Shown here in pieces: positions 1 through 6,769 of a stretch of DNA of 11,795 nt (the first letter of the stretch is position 1; every line of letters begins with the position of its first letter). Source of the stretch: CAISIP01 sp039934375. Lineage in GTDB: Bacteria; Pseudomonadota; Gammaproteobacteria; Burkholderiales; Burkholderiaceae_C. The DNA is taken from contig JBDTMH010000132.1 in assembly GCA_039934375.1 (NCBI GenBank), forward strand, positions 1 through 11,795, written 5' to 3'. The position numbers were made by a program, and so were the translations under genes. The notes under the pieces were generated by a model. It was not told the DNA's origin. It saw nothing but the letters and a program-made list of their open reading frames with translations, and ran no database searches.

Positions 1-3
1 GCG

Positions 4-1323
4 CTATCGGGACAGCTTTTGGCGGATCAGGTCGATGTGGTTGCGCAGCGCGTAGAGTTCGTCAGCGTGCGACAGCGGAATCACGACCTTGCCGACGCGC
101 GCTTCGAGCTGGTCGAGTTCGAGCAGCAGATCGGGCATCGCGTCGTTGCCGTCGCCGACCCGGTCTTCGATGTCGCGCAGCTGCGCGTACCAGCGGAACA
201 CCCGTGATCGGATCCTGAATTCATACAGTGGCGGAACGATGCGCGACAACGGCAGCAGCAGCGCCAGGATGATGCCCAGCGACAGCCACATGCGCTCAAG
301 CAGGTTGGCCAGCTGGAACGGCAGATAGCGCTGCAACAGCGGCACCCCATTGCGTATCGTGCGCTCGGCCTCCTTGGCCAACGGAAATTCGGCGTTGGCC
401 GCCAGCGGATACTCGCGCGAGCGGCTGAACCAGCCGGCGCCACCGTGCAGCGTCAGTGACGCTTGGGAGAACAGCTGCAGCACTGCCGGATGCAGATTGG
501 CCCGGGCCAGCAGCGTGGTGGTGGTGGCCACCAGATGCACGTCGGCTGGCGGCACGTCGGCGGCCAGGTCGACCACGCCGCGCGGCAGTGTGACCGGAAC
601 CAGAAACGGCAATCTGCGCGAATAGGCCTCGTTCTGCGCGAAATTCATCAGCCGTACCCCCGGCGTCTGCAACAGCATCTGCACCATCAGCGATTCGGGC
701 GCCGACGCGAACACCAGTGCGTCGATGCTGCCATCGAGAAAGGCCACGGTCGCGTCGGTCTGGCCCAGCTGTGACAACTGCAGGCCGGCGGTCTCCAGCC
801 GATTGAGCTCGAACAGCGACGCCATCAATGTCGGCACACCACTGCCCGGCGTTCCGACATTGATTCGCAGCTTGGCCAGTTCGGACAGGCTGTCGAGTGT
901 TCCGGTCGGGTTGATCTTGCGCGCGGCTCGCTCCTGGTAGAACAGCCACACCGGTTCGACAAACAGGTTGCCCAGCGACACCGGCGAGGTTCCGTCGTCC
1001 TGCGACGGCTTGCGGCTGCCGCCTTGCACGAAACCGAGATCGGCCTGGCCGTTCTGCACCATGCGCAAGTTGTCCGACGAACCTTCGCTGGGGACCAGTA
1101 CCACCGTGATGCCGCTGGCGGCCAGCGCGTTCTGGTAGCGCGTGCCGAATTCCGCATAGGCGCTCTGTGCCGGACCGGTGGCCAGGCGCACCTGTTTCGG
1201 GGGGATCGGGTCCAGCCACACGTAAGCCAGCGCCAGCAGCGCGATCGCCAGCGCGATGAACGGCCCGGCCGATACGATCAGTTCGCGCAGTGACAACAGC
1301 GAGTAGCGGATCGTCCGGGGCAT
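4..1323 (-). CDS. Membrane-anchored TAXI-family (TRAP-type) solute-binding protein
   Basis: The 439-residue product looks like a TAXI-family periplasmic solute-binding protein of the TRAP-transporter class. A hydrophobic segment at about residues 19-36 should act as an uncleaved membrane anchor. The binding domain then begins with LATGPAQSAYAEFG (47-60) and continues through VPSEGSSDNLRMVQNGQADL (77-96) and INVGTPGSGVP (154-164), all typical of TAXI proteins. A second hydrophobic segment (about 345-365) is followed by a charged tail of about 75 residues, probably cytoplasmic and partly helical. Ordinary TAXI proteins are secreted and lack this second segment and tail. I chose the ATG at 1323 because it begins 4 bases after the upstream peptidase stop; the open frame extends further upstream only as overlap with that gene. 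No TRAP permease is in view, so transport is unproven and a sensory role is possible. The ligand is unknown. Confidence 0.85.
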   Translation of the reverse strand: MPRTIRYSLLSLRELIVSAGPFIALAIALLALAYVWLDPIPPKQVRLATGPAQSAYAEFGTRYQNALAASGITVVLVPSEGSSDNLRMVQNGQADLGFVQGGSRKPSQDDGTSPVSLGNLFVEPVWLFYQERAARKINPTGTLDSLSELAKLRINVGTPGSGVPTLMASLFELNRLETAGLQLSQLGQTDATVAFLDGSIDALVFASAPESLMVQMLLQTPGVRLMNFAQNEAYSRRLPFLVPVTLPRGVVDLAADVPPADVHLVATTTTLLARANLHPAVLQLFSQASLTLHGGAGWFSRSREYPLAANAEFPLAKEAERTIRNGVPLLQRYLPFQLANLLERMWLSLGIILALLLPLSRIVPPLYEFRIRSRVFRWYAQLRDIEDRVGDGNDAMPDLLLELDQLEARVGKVVIPLSHADELYALRNHIDLIRQKLSR

Positions 1324-1327
1324 GTTG

Positions 1328-2383
1328 TCAGCCTGCGCCAGCAGGCGACGCCGGTGCAAGGTCGCAGGCCGCGGGCCAATGCTGGGCGCCGATGGTGATG
1401 CCCCGCGCGGCCAGTACCGCGCGCACCACTGCACGCGCGGTCACCTCGGCGGCGAGTGTGGCCAGCTGCATCATCGCCGCTGGCTGGCCCGAATTACCGG
1501 TTCCCAAGGCGAATATCGTGTCCCCGTCTGACATCGTGTGCACCGGGTTGATCGCCCGGGCCAGTCCGTCGTGCGCGACCTGTGCGAGTCGATGGGCCTG
1601 GGCCTTGCTGAGGATGGCGTCGGTGGCGACGACGCCCAGTGTGGTGTTGGTGCCTGCCAGCAGTGGCCGGGGCGTTTCGCCGGCGATGATGGCACGGCGG
1701 ATATCGCGCAGCGAGCAGCCGTCGTCGTTGCGGGCGCCGGCCAGCACCCGCCCGCTGGCGGGGTCGACCACGTCGCCCAGCGCGTTGCAGGCCACCCAGG
1801 CACCGACCGTGACCCCATCGACCGTCAGTGACGCGCTGCCGATGCCGCCTTTCATTGCCCCTGCGATGCCGAACAATTTGCCGACCAGCGCGCCGGCGCC
1901 GGCGCCTACGTTGCCGGCTTCGGGCGGGCGACGGCTGGCAGCCACACAGGCCTGGTACCCAGCCTGGGCATCGGGCCGGATGCGCGCGTCTCCGACCGGC
2001 AGATCGAACAATACCGCCGCCGGTACGATCGGCACCAGACCATAATGCACCGGCAGGCCGATGCCGTTTTCTTCCAGCCAGCGCATCACGCCGGCAGCGG
2101 CGTCCAGACCCCAGGCACTGCCACCGGCCAGCAGGATGGCATGTACCTTGTCGACCAGGTTCGATGGATGCAGCAGATCGGTCTCGCGGGTTCCGGGGGC
2201 TGCGCCGCGTACGTCCACGCCAGCCACAGCACCGTCGCGTGCGATCACTACGCTGCAGCCGGTGGGGCGGCGATCATCGGTGAACTGACCGACCTCGATG
2301 CCGGCGACGTCGGTGATCGCGTCAGTGCCGGTCCACCATGGGCTTGGGGTGGAAAGGCTGGGGGGGCGCTCGGCGGTACTCAT
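1328..2383 (-). CDS. P1 (S58) family self-processing peptidase, DmpA/ThnT-like
   Basis: The 351-residue product belongs to the P1/S58 family (L-aminopeptidase/D-esterase DmpA, beta-peptidyl aminopeptidases, ThnT). These Ntn-type hydrolases cut their own chain to expose a nucleophile. Family landmarks are DAITDVAGIEVGQFTD (21-36), LLAGGSAWGLDAAAGV (84-99), GNVGAGAGALVGK (157-169) and GTNTTLGVVATDA (244-256). By analogy with ThnT, which cleaves between Asn and Thr, autocleavage is expected at Asn246-Thr247, making Thr247 the nucleophile. There is no signal peptide, so the enzyme is probably cytoplasmic. The start at 2383 gives normal family length; the open frame continues upstream only inside the ATPase gene. 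No good Shine-Dalgarno precedes it, but GATAAT lies 10 bases upstream. It is followed after 4 bases by the TAXI gene, suggesting one transcript. The substrate (D-amino acid peptide, beta-peptide or amide) cannot be read from sequence. Confidence 0.92.
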   Translation of the reverse strand: MSTAERPPSLSTPSPWWTGTDAITDVAGIEVGQFTDDRRPTGCSVVIARDGAVAGVDVRGAAPGTRETDLLHPSNLVDKVHAILLAGGSAWGLDAAAGVMRWLEENGIGLPVHYGLVPIVPAAVLFDLPVGDARIRPDAQAGYQACVAASRRPPEAGNVGAGAGALVGKLFGIAGAMKGGIGSASLTVDGVTVGAWVACNALGDVVDPASGRVLAGARNDDGCSLRDIRRAIIAGETPRPLLAGTNTTLGVVATDAILSKAQAHRLAQVAHDGLARAINPVHTMSDGDTIFALGTGNSGQPAAMMQLATLAAEVTARAVVRAVLAARGITIGAQHWPAACDLAPASPAGAG

Positions 2384-2393
2384 CGTCCGATTG

Positions 2394-2420
2394 ATTATCC
2401 ACCTGCGGGCCAGCGTCCAA
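2394..2420 (-). promoter_or_regulatory. Possible promoter of the peptidase-TAXI unit
   Basis: On the minus strand, TTGGAC (2420-2415) and GATAAT (2399-2394) resemble -35 and -10 boxes. The spacer is only 15 bases, which is short. The -10 lies 10 bases before the peptidase ATG, so the transcript would have almost no leader, in keeping with the missing Shine-Dalgarno. This is a weak pattern call. Confidence 0.3.
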
Positions 2421-2430
2421 GACCTGCCAA

Positions 2431-2457
2431 CTGCGCCGCACCGGAGCCGCGGCGCAG
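2431..2457 (-). terminator. GC-rich hairpin just after the Cd/Zn ATPase stop
   Basis: Arms CTGCGCCGC (2431-2439) and GCGGCGCAG (2449-2457) are perfectly complementary over 9 bases with a 9-base loop. The hairpin starts 3 bases past the ATPase stop codon. On the minus strand it is followed by TTGGCAGG rather than a T run, so it may be a weak terminator, an RNA-stabilising 3' structure or an attenuator ahead of the peptidase gene. The stem is certain; its role is inferred. Confidence 0.45.
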
Positions 2458-2459
2458 GT

Positions 2460-4826
2460 CTATTTGCGCAGCAGGCGCATACCGTTGGCCACCACCAGCA
2501 AGCTGGCGCCGACGTCGGCGAAGACCGCCATCCACATGGTTGCCAATCCTGCCACTGCCAGTGCCAGGAACACCAGCTTGATGCCCAGTGCCAGCACGAT
2601 GTTCTGCACCAGCACGCCATGGGTCGCGCGGGACAGGCGTACGAATTCGGCGATCTTGCGCAGGTCGTCGTCCATCAGCGCGACGTCGGCGGTTTCGATG
2701 GCGGTATCGGTGCCCAGCGCGCCCATGGCAAATCCGATGTCGGCACGTGCCAGTGCCGGTGCATCGTTGATGCCGTCGCCAACCATACCCACGACACCCT
2801 CGCCGGCCAGCGCCTCGATCGCCAGGCGCTTGTCCTCTGGCAGCTGGTTGCCGCGCACCTCGGTCAGGCCGACGTCGCTGGCAATCGTCTGTGCCGCCGC
2901 GAGGTTGTCGCCGCTGAGCATCAGGGTGCGGATGCCCATGGCATGCAGTTGTGCAATCGCATCCCGACTTTCGGGCTTGACGGTGTCGGCCACTGCGAAC
3001 AGGGCGCGCACACTGGACGCGCCGATCAGCATGACCACCGTCTTGCCCTGGTTTTCCAGGGGCGTCAGTCGCCTTTGCAGTGCCGGAGTGGCCAGCCCCA
3101 TGTCCTGAACCAGGCGCCAGTTGCCCAGACTCCATGGCTGACCGTCGATTTGTCCGCGCACGCCGCGGCCAGGCAGAGCTTCGAACTGCGCCACCTCCAG
3201 CGCCAGCAGGCCGTCGGCCGCTGCGGCCTTGGCGATGGCCTGTGACACCGGATGATCGGAGCGCGCCGCGAGGCCAGCCGCCAGTTGCCGCCACTGCGGG
3301 ACGGCGGAGTCTGGCGCCTGTGCGTCGGCCGCTTCGCAATCGGTCTGCACGGGTTGCCCGTGGGTGATGGTGCCGGTCTTGTCCAGCGCGAGCCAGCGCA
3401 GTTTGCGGCCTTGCTCCAGGAACACGCCGCCCTTGACCAGGATGCCCTTGCGCGCGGCCGCGGCCAGCGCGCTGACGATGCTCACCGGCGTCGATATCAC
3501 CAATGCGCAAGGGCAGGCGATGACCAGCAGCACGAGCGCCTTGTAAATCCAGTCCAGCCAGTCGCCCTGGCCCAGCAGCGGCGGCACCAGCGCCACGGCG
3601 GCGGCGATCAGCAGCACTGCCGGGGTGTAGATGCGTGCGAACGCGTCGACCCAGCGCTGGGTCGGTGCTTTGGCCGCCTGCGCCTGCTCCACCGCATGGA
3701 TGATGTGGTCCAGCGTGGTGTTGCCGGCCGCTGCCATGACCCGATAGTCGAAGGCCCCAGACTGGTTGATGGTGCCGGCGAACACCTTGTCGCCAACGTC
3801 CTTGTCCACCGGCAGGCTTTCACCGGTGATCGGTGCCTGGTTCACGCTGGTGCGGCCTTCGACGATGACGCCGTCCAGCGCGATGCGTTCGCCCGGGCGT
3901 ACCCGCACCCGCGCCTGCAGCGCCACCTGCTGCGCCGGCTGTGACACCCATTGCCCATCGGCTTGCTGCACCATGGCCGTTTCCGGTGCCAGTTGCATCA
4001 GGTCCCGTATCGCATGGCGGGCCCGCTCCAGCGACAGTGCCTCGATGCGCTCGGCCAGTGTGAACAGCACCATTACCATCGCCGCCTCGGGCCAGTGCTG
4101 CAGCAGCAAGGCGCCAGTGACCGCGATGCTCATCAAGGCATTGATGTTGAGGTTGCCGCTGCGGATCGCGACCCAGCCCTTGCGATAGGTCGTAAGGCCG
4201 CTGCCAGCGATGGCTGCCACCGCCAGCGCGGCCACCAGCCAGGTCGATTGGCCCATCCATCCGACCGCTTCGGCCGCCAGCGCAGCCAGCCCCGACAGCA
4301 GCAGCGGCCACCAGGGTTTCGGCGGCTCTGTGACGAGTGTCCGTGTTGCTGTGGCCTCGATGACCTCGGGCGTGAAGCCCAACGTGCGAATGGCCTGCAG
4401 CACCGGCGCTACACCGTCCTGCGTGTGCGTCACGGTGATAGATCGCTGAATCAGGTTGAACGCCATGCCCTGGACCCCGGCCATGCCGTCAAGCTTGTTG
4501 CGGATCATTGCCTCTTCCGTCGGGCAATCCATCTGCAGAATGCGGATCTCTGTGATTCGGCTGCCATCGGGCGCGGCCGCGGTCTGATCCGCGCGGCGCA
4601 GCTGGACCGGTGCAGCTGCGCAGCAGTCCGATGCGCCGACCGCGACGCCGCCCTGGTCCACGGGCACTGAAGCACAGCAACTGTCGGACGATGCGCCATG
4701 GCTGCCGGCTTGTTCAGGCGCGCAGTGGTCGTCGATGGCGACATCCGCAGTGCGGGTATGCGGCGCGTGGTCGTGTGGATGGTCGTGGCGGTTCGATGTG
4801 GGCATGGATTTATGAATTTCAGACAT
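2460..4826 (-). CDS. cadA: Zn/Cd/Pb-exporting P1B-2-type ATPase
   Basis: The 788-residue inner-membrane pump uses ATP to expel Zn(II), Cd(II) or Pb(II). The N-terminus (1-75) is rich in His and Cys, with HDHPHDH (14-20) and Cys pairs at 50-51 and 68-69. A metal-binding domain follows with MDCPTEE (99-105). Catalytic landmarks are TGES (334-337), the membrane CPC (438-440), the phosphorylated Asp482 in DKTGT, His525-Pro526, and GDGIND (683-688). Lys750 in the next-to-last membrane helix and Asp771 in the last lie 21 residues apart, as Lys693 and Asp714 do in E. coli ZntA as I recall it. This marks the Zn/Cd/Pb subgroup rather than Cu. AGGAA sits about 8 bases before the ATG at 4826. Residue 8 is an alternative Met. 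The gene diverges from a CadR-type activator through a MerR-style promoter, so metal induction is expected. zntA would be an equally fair name. Confidence 0.95.
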   Translation of the reverse strand: MSEIHKSMPTSNRHDHPHDHAPHTRTADVAIDDHCAPEQAGSHGASSDSCCASVPVDQGGVAVGASDCCAAAPVQLRRADQTAAAPDGSRITEIRILQMDCPTEEAMIRNKLDGMAGVQGMAFNLIQRSITVTHTQDGVAPVLQAIRTLGFTPEVIEATATRTLVTEPPKPWWPLLLSGLAALAAEAVGWMGQSTWLVAALAVAAIAGSGLTTYRKGWVAIRSGNLNINALMSIAVTGALLLQHWPEAAMVMVLFTLAERIEALSLERARHAIRDLMQLAPETAMVQQADGQWVSQPAQQVALQARVRVRPGERIALDGVIVEGRTSVNQAPITGESLPVDKDVGDKVFAGTINQSGAFDYRVMAAAGNTTLDHIIHAVEQAQAAKAPTQRWVDAFARIYTPAVLLIAAAVALVPPLLGQGDWLDWIYKALVLLVIACPCALVISTPVSIVSALAAAARKGILVKGGVFLEQGRKLRWLALDKTGTITHGQPVQTDCEAADAQAPDSAVPQWRQLAAGLAARSDHPVSQAIAKAAAADGLLALEVAQFEALPGRGVRGQIDGQPWSLGNWRLVQDMGLATPALQRRLTPLENQGKTVVMLIGASSVRALFAVADTVKPESRDAIAQLHAMGIRTLMLSGDNLAAAQTIASDVGLTEVRGNQLPEDKRLAIEALAGEGVVGMVGDGINDAPALARADIGFAMGALGTDTAIETADVALMDDDLRKIAEFVRLSRATHGVLVQNIVLALGIKLVFLALAVAGLATMWMAVFADVGASLLVVANGMRLLRK

Positions 4827-4847
4827 GGTTCCGGTTCCTGTGGGACC

Positions 4848-4878
4848 ATTGGAAACCCTGAACCCACTTGAAGGTCAA
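4848..4878 (-). promoter_or_regulatory. CadR-type (MerR-family) promoter and operator for the Cd/Zn ATPase
   Basis: On the minus strand, TTGACC (4878-4873) and TCCAAT (4853-4848) are separated by 19 bases, the long spacer characteristic of MerR-activated promoters. An imperfect dyad lies largely in the spacer: ACCCTGAA (4855-4862) and TTGAAGGT (4868-4875), with 6 of 8 positions symmetric. The expected transcript start near 4841 leaves a leader of about 15 bases that includes AGGAA. The right half of the dyad overlaps the GAAGG (4870-4874) used to start cadR on the other strand, so a bound regulator could also limit its own synthesis. Sequence pattern seen; regulation inferred from the family. 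Confidence 0.82.
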
Positions 4879-4881
4879 GCC

Positions 4882-5340
4882 ATGCTGCCAGAATGCCCCT
4901 CCTATCTGATCGGTCAAGCCGCGACACGCAGTGGAGTGTCGGCTGCGAACATCCGCTTCTACGAAAAGACCGGGCTGTTGTCGGCAGGACAACGCAGTCA
5001 TAACAGCTACCGCAGTTATGACGACCGCGATGTGCACCAATTGCGTTTCATCCGCCTGTGCCGCGCCATGGACATGTCGCTCGATGAGGTGCGCACCTTG
5101 CTGTACCTGGACCTGTCCAGCAAGGTCGATTGCGTCGTGGCCAACGACGCATTGGAATCGCACATCGCCCATGTGCGCGAACGCTTGCGCGAGTTGCGGA
5201 TATTGCAGCGTGACCTGCTGGAATTGCGCAGCCGTTGCGATGGCACGGGACCGAAATGCCGCATCATCGAGGCCTTGCATGAACGGGCCGACCGCATCAA
5301 CCGGGATGCGCCGGCGGTGCGCGGCCATCGCCATGTGTAA
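4882..5340 (+). CDS. cadR: Cd(II)/Pb(II)-responsive MerR-family regulator, CadR/PbrR-like
   Basis: The 152-residue DNA-binding activator has a MerR helix-turn-helix at the N-terminus (YLIGQAATRSGVSAANIRFY, 8-27; YEKTGLL, 27-33), a dimerisation helix (about 90-118) and a C-terminal metal loop. Cys84, Cys119 and Cys126 are spaced 35 and 7 apart, matching as I recall it the Cys77/Cys112/Cys119 metal site of Pseudomonas putida CadR. The tail ends in a short His-containing stretch (RGHRHV), also like CadR. I chose the ATG at 4882 because GAAGG precedes it by 7 bases and homologues start here; an in-frame ATG at 4825 would put the operator inside the gene. It is divergent from the ATPase and should activate that promoter when Cd or Pb binds. 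Zn sensing is possible. Confidence 0.93.
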   Translation: MLPECPSYLIGQAATRSGVSAANIRFYEKTGLLSAGQRSHNSYRSYDDRDVHQLRFIRLCRAMDMSLDEVRTLLYLDLSSKVDCVVANDALESHIAHVRERLRELRILQRDLLELRSRCDGTGPKCRIIEALHERADRINRDAPAVRGHRHV

Positions 5341-5352
5341 TCGGCCGGGGGG

Positions 5353-5380
5353 TTTGCCCTCGACCTGCCTTTGTTACGCT
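5353..5380 (+). promoter_or_regulatory. Weak candidate promoter for the sterol desaturase-family gene
   Basis: TTTGCC (5353-5358) and TACGCT (5375-5380) have a 16-base spacer in the 83-base gap after cadR. The gap has no convincing terminator, so read-through from cadR is also possible. No Shine-Dalgarno is visible before the ATG at 5424. Confidence 0.28.
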
Positions 5381-5423
5381 ACAGGCAACGGAACAGATCG
5401 AAACGCACAGCATAGATACGACC

Positions 5424-6242
5424 ATGGAAAACACGTGGCTTGATCCTGAAGCCCAGATTCGCCTGGGCGTCTTCGTCGGTGTCTTCGCGCTGATGGCGCT
5501 CTGGGAAGTGCTGGCTCCGCGGCGCCAACCGATCACCGGGCGCCGCAAACGTTGGCCGTCAAACCTCGGCATCGTCGTGCTCAATACCTTGCTGCTGCGC
5601 CTGTTGTTTCCGCTGACCGCGGGCGGACTTGCCATGCTCGCCCAGCGCCATCAATGGGGTGTTTTGCACCACATCGCGCTGCCGGTCTGGGCGCAACTGG
5701 CCGTGGCTTTCGCTTTGCTGGACCTGGCGATCTATCTGCAACACCGCCTGTTTCACATCGTGCCGGTATTCTGGTGTCTGCACCGCATGCACCATGCCGA
5801 CACCGAGTTCGACCTGACCAACGGCCTGCGATTTCATCCGCTCGAGATTGTGTTGTCGATGGCGTTCAAGTTCGTGTTGATCGTGGCCATCGGGGCACCT
5901 GCATTGGCCGTTCTGATGTTCGAGGTGGTGCTGAACGCCACCTCGATTTTCAACCATGGCAATGTCGTATTACACCTGGGGCTGGATCGACGCCTGCGCT
6001 GGATTTTGGTGACGCCCGACATGCATCGGGTGCACCATTCGGTATACCGGCAGGAGACAGACTCCAACTTCGGCTTCAACCTGCCATGGTGGGATCGCCT
6101 GTTCGGTACCTACCGCGCGCAACCGCAAGACGGTCATACCCGCATGCAGATCGGCCTGCCCATTTTTCGAAACCAGAAATGGCTGCGGCTGGACCGCATG
6201 TTGCTGCAGCCCTGGGCCCATCCGGAACCGGACAAGGACTGA
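5424..6242 (+). CDS. Fatty acid hydroxylase / sterol desaturase family membrane enzyme
   Basis: The 272-residue integral membrane protein has the His clusters that hold the di-iron centre of this superfamily: HRLFH (107-111), HRMHH (120-124) and HRVHH (201-205), plus His138 in RFHP and His178 in FNHGN. Hydrophobic stretches near 13-30, 48-70, 86-106 and 145-170 fit its usual four or so membrane helices. Such enzymes use O2 to hydroxylate or desaturate lipids; bacterial members of this short type mostly lack known substrates. The length is normal and nothing is broken. It lies on the plus strand 83 bases after cadR and converges on cueR, so it separates the two metal modules. A link to metal stress through lipid modification is conceivable, but position is the only evidence. 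An accompanying ferredoxin or reductase is not seen. Confidence 0.9.
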   Translation: MENTWLDPEAQIRLGVFVGVFALMALWEVLAPRRQPITGRRKRWPSNLGIVVLNTLLLRLLFPLTAGGLAMLAQRHQWGVLHHIALPVWAQLAVAFALLDLAIYLQHRLFHIVPVFWCLHRMHHADTEFDLTNGLRFHPLEIVLSMAFKFVLIVAIGAPALAVLMFEVVLNATSIFNHGNVVLHLGLDRRLRWILVTPDMHRVHHSVYRQETDSNFGFNLPWWDRLFGTYRAQPQDGHTRMQIGLPIFRNQKWLRLDRMLLQPWAHPEPDKD

Positions 6243-6346
6243 CGGGAATCACTGCACCCACCGGTCGCAGCCTGCCCGCATCACGGCCCGCTTTTCCCGT
6301 CGCGAGGTTGACCGACGGTTCACGCTGCGAGGGTGGCGCAGTGGGC

Positions 6347-6769
6347 TCAGCCATGGCCTTGCCCCAGTTCGTCGAGGATGGGACAGTCCGGCCGGTGGTC
6401 CCCGTGGCAACAGTCGATCAGGGTTTGCAAGGTGCGTTTCATCGTGGTCAGCTCCTCGATCCGCTGGTCCAGTTCTGCCACATGGTGTGCCGCGATGCGC
6501 TTGACGCTCTCGCTCGGGCGGCGCTTGTCTTGCCATAGCTTGAGCAGATCCGAGATCTCCGGCATGCTGAAACCCAGGCTGCGCGCGCGCTTGATGAAGC
6601 GCAGCGTGTGCACCTCCTTGTCGGAATATTGCCGGTAGCCGGAATCGGTGCGCGACACCGCGGGCAACAGACCAAGGGCTTCGTAGTGCCGCGCCATCTT
6701 GGCCGACACATTGGCGCGTTTGGCTGCCTCGCCGATATTCAGATGGGCCGTGGCGGCTGTCGATGTCAT
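6347..6769 (-). CDS. cueR: Cu(I)-responsive MerR-family regulator, CueR-like
   Basis: The 140-residue regulator has an N-terminal MerR helix-turn-helix (LNIGEAAKRANVSAKMARHY, 10-29; YEALGLLP, 29-36) and a long dimer helix (about 90-118). Its metal loop, CCHGDHRPDCPI (120-131), carries Cys121 and Cys129 eight residues apart, as Cys112 and Cys120 are in E. coli CueR. Ser86 falls where CueR has Ser77, the residue linked to selectivity for monovalent ions, so Cu(I) (also Ag or Au) sensing is expected. Cys120 is an extra cysteine beside the ligand. I prefer the ATG at 6769 because it overlaps the copA stop as ATGA and has AAAGG upstream; an ATG at 6787 is possible. It is translationally coupled to copA and under the copA promoter, so activation would raise its own level. 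The C-terminus lacks the CC/His tail of E. coli CueR. Confidence 0.93.
   Translation of the reverse strand: MTSTAATAHLNIGEAAKRANVSAKMARHYEALGLLPAVSRTDSGYRQYSDKEVHTLRFIKRARSLGFSMPEISDLLKLWQDKRRPSESVKRIAAHHVAELDQRIEELTTMKRTLQTLIDCCHGDHRPDCPILDELGQGHG

Noticed and set aside
2384..2620. In-frame N-terminal extension of the P1 peptidase
   Set aside because: It runs inside the ATPase gene, is Trp/Cys-rich out-of-frame sequence, and would make the protein longer than the family.
2298..3245. A 315-codon plus-strand frame opposite the Cd/Zn ATPase
   Set aside because: His/Gln-rich antisense shadow of the conserved ATP-binding region; no family match.
6241..6301. 8-base inverted repeat GACGGGAA / TTCCCGTC
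   Set aside because: The arms are 45 bases apart and overlap a stop codon; likely chance in GC-rich DNA.
6297..6318. Short inverted repeat (CCGTCG / CGACGG, 10-base loop) between the convergent sterol desaturase and cueR genes
   Set aside because: The stem is only 6 bases with no T run on either strand; too weak to call a terminator.
5552..6538. A 328-codon plus-strand frame overlapping the sterol desaturase gene and running into cueR
   Set aside because: No motif; the real gene in the neighbouring frame holds all three His clusters.
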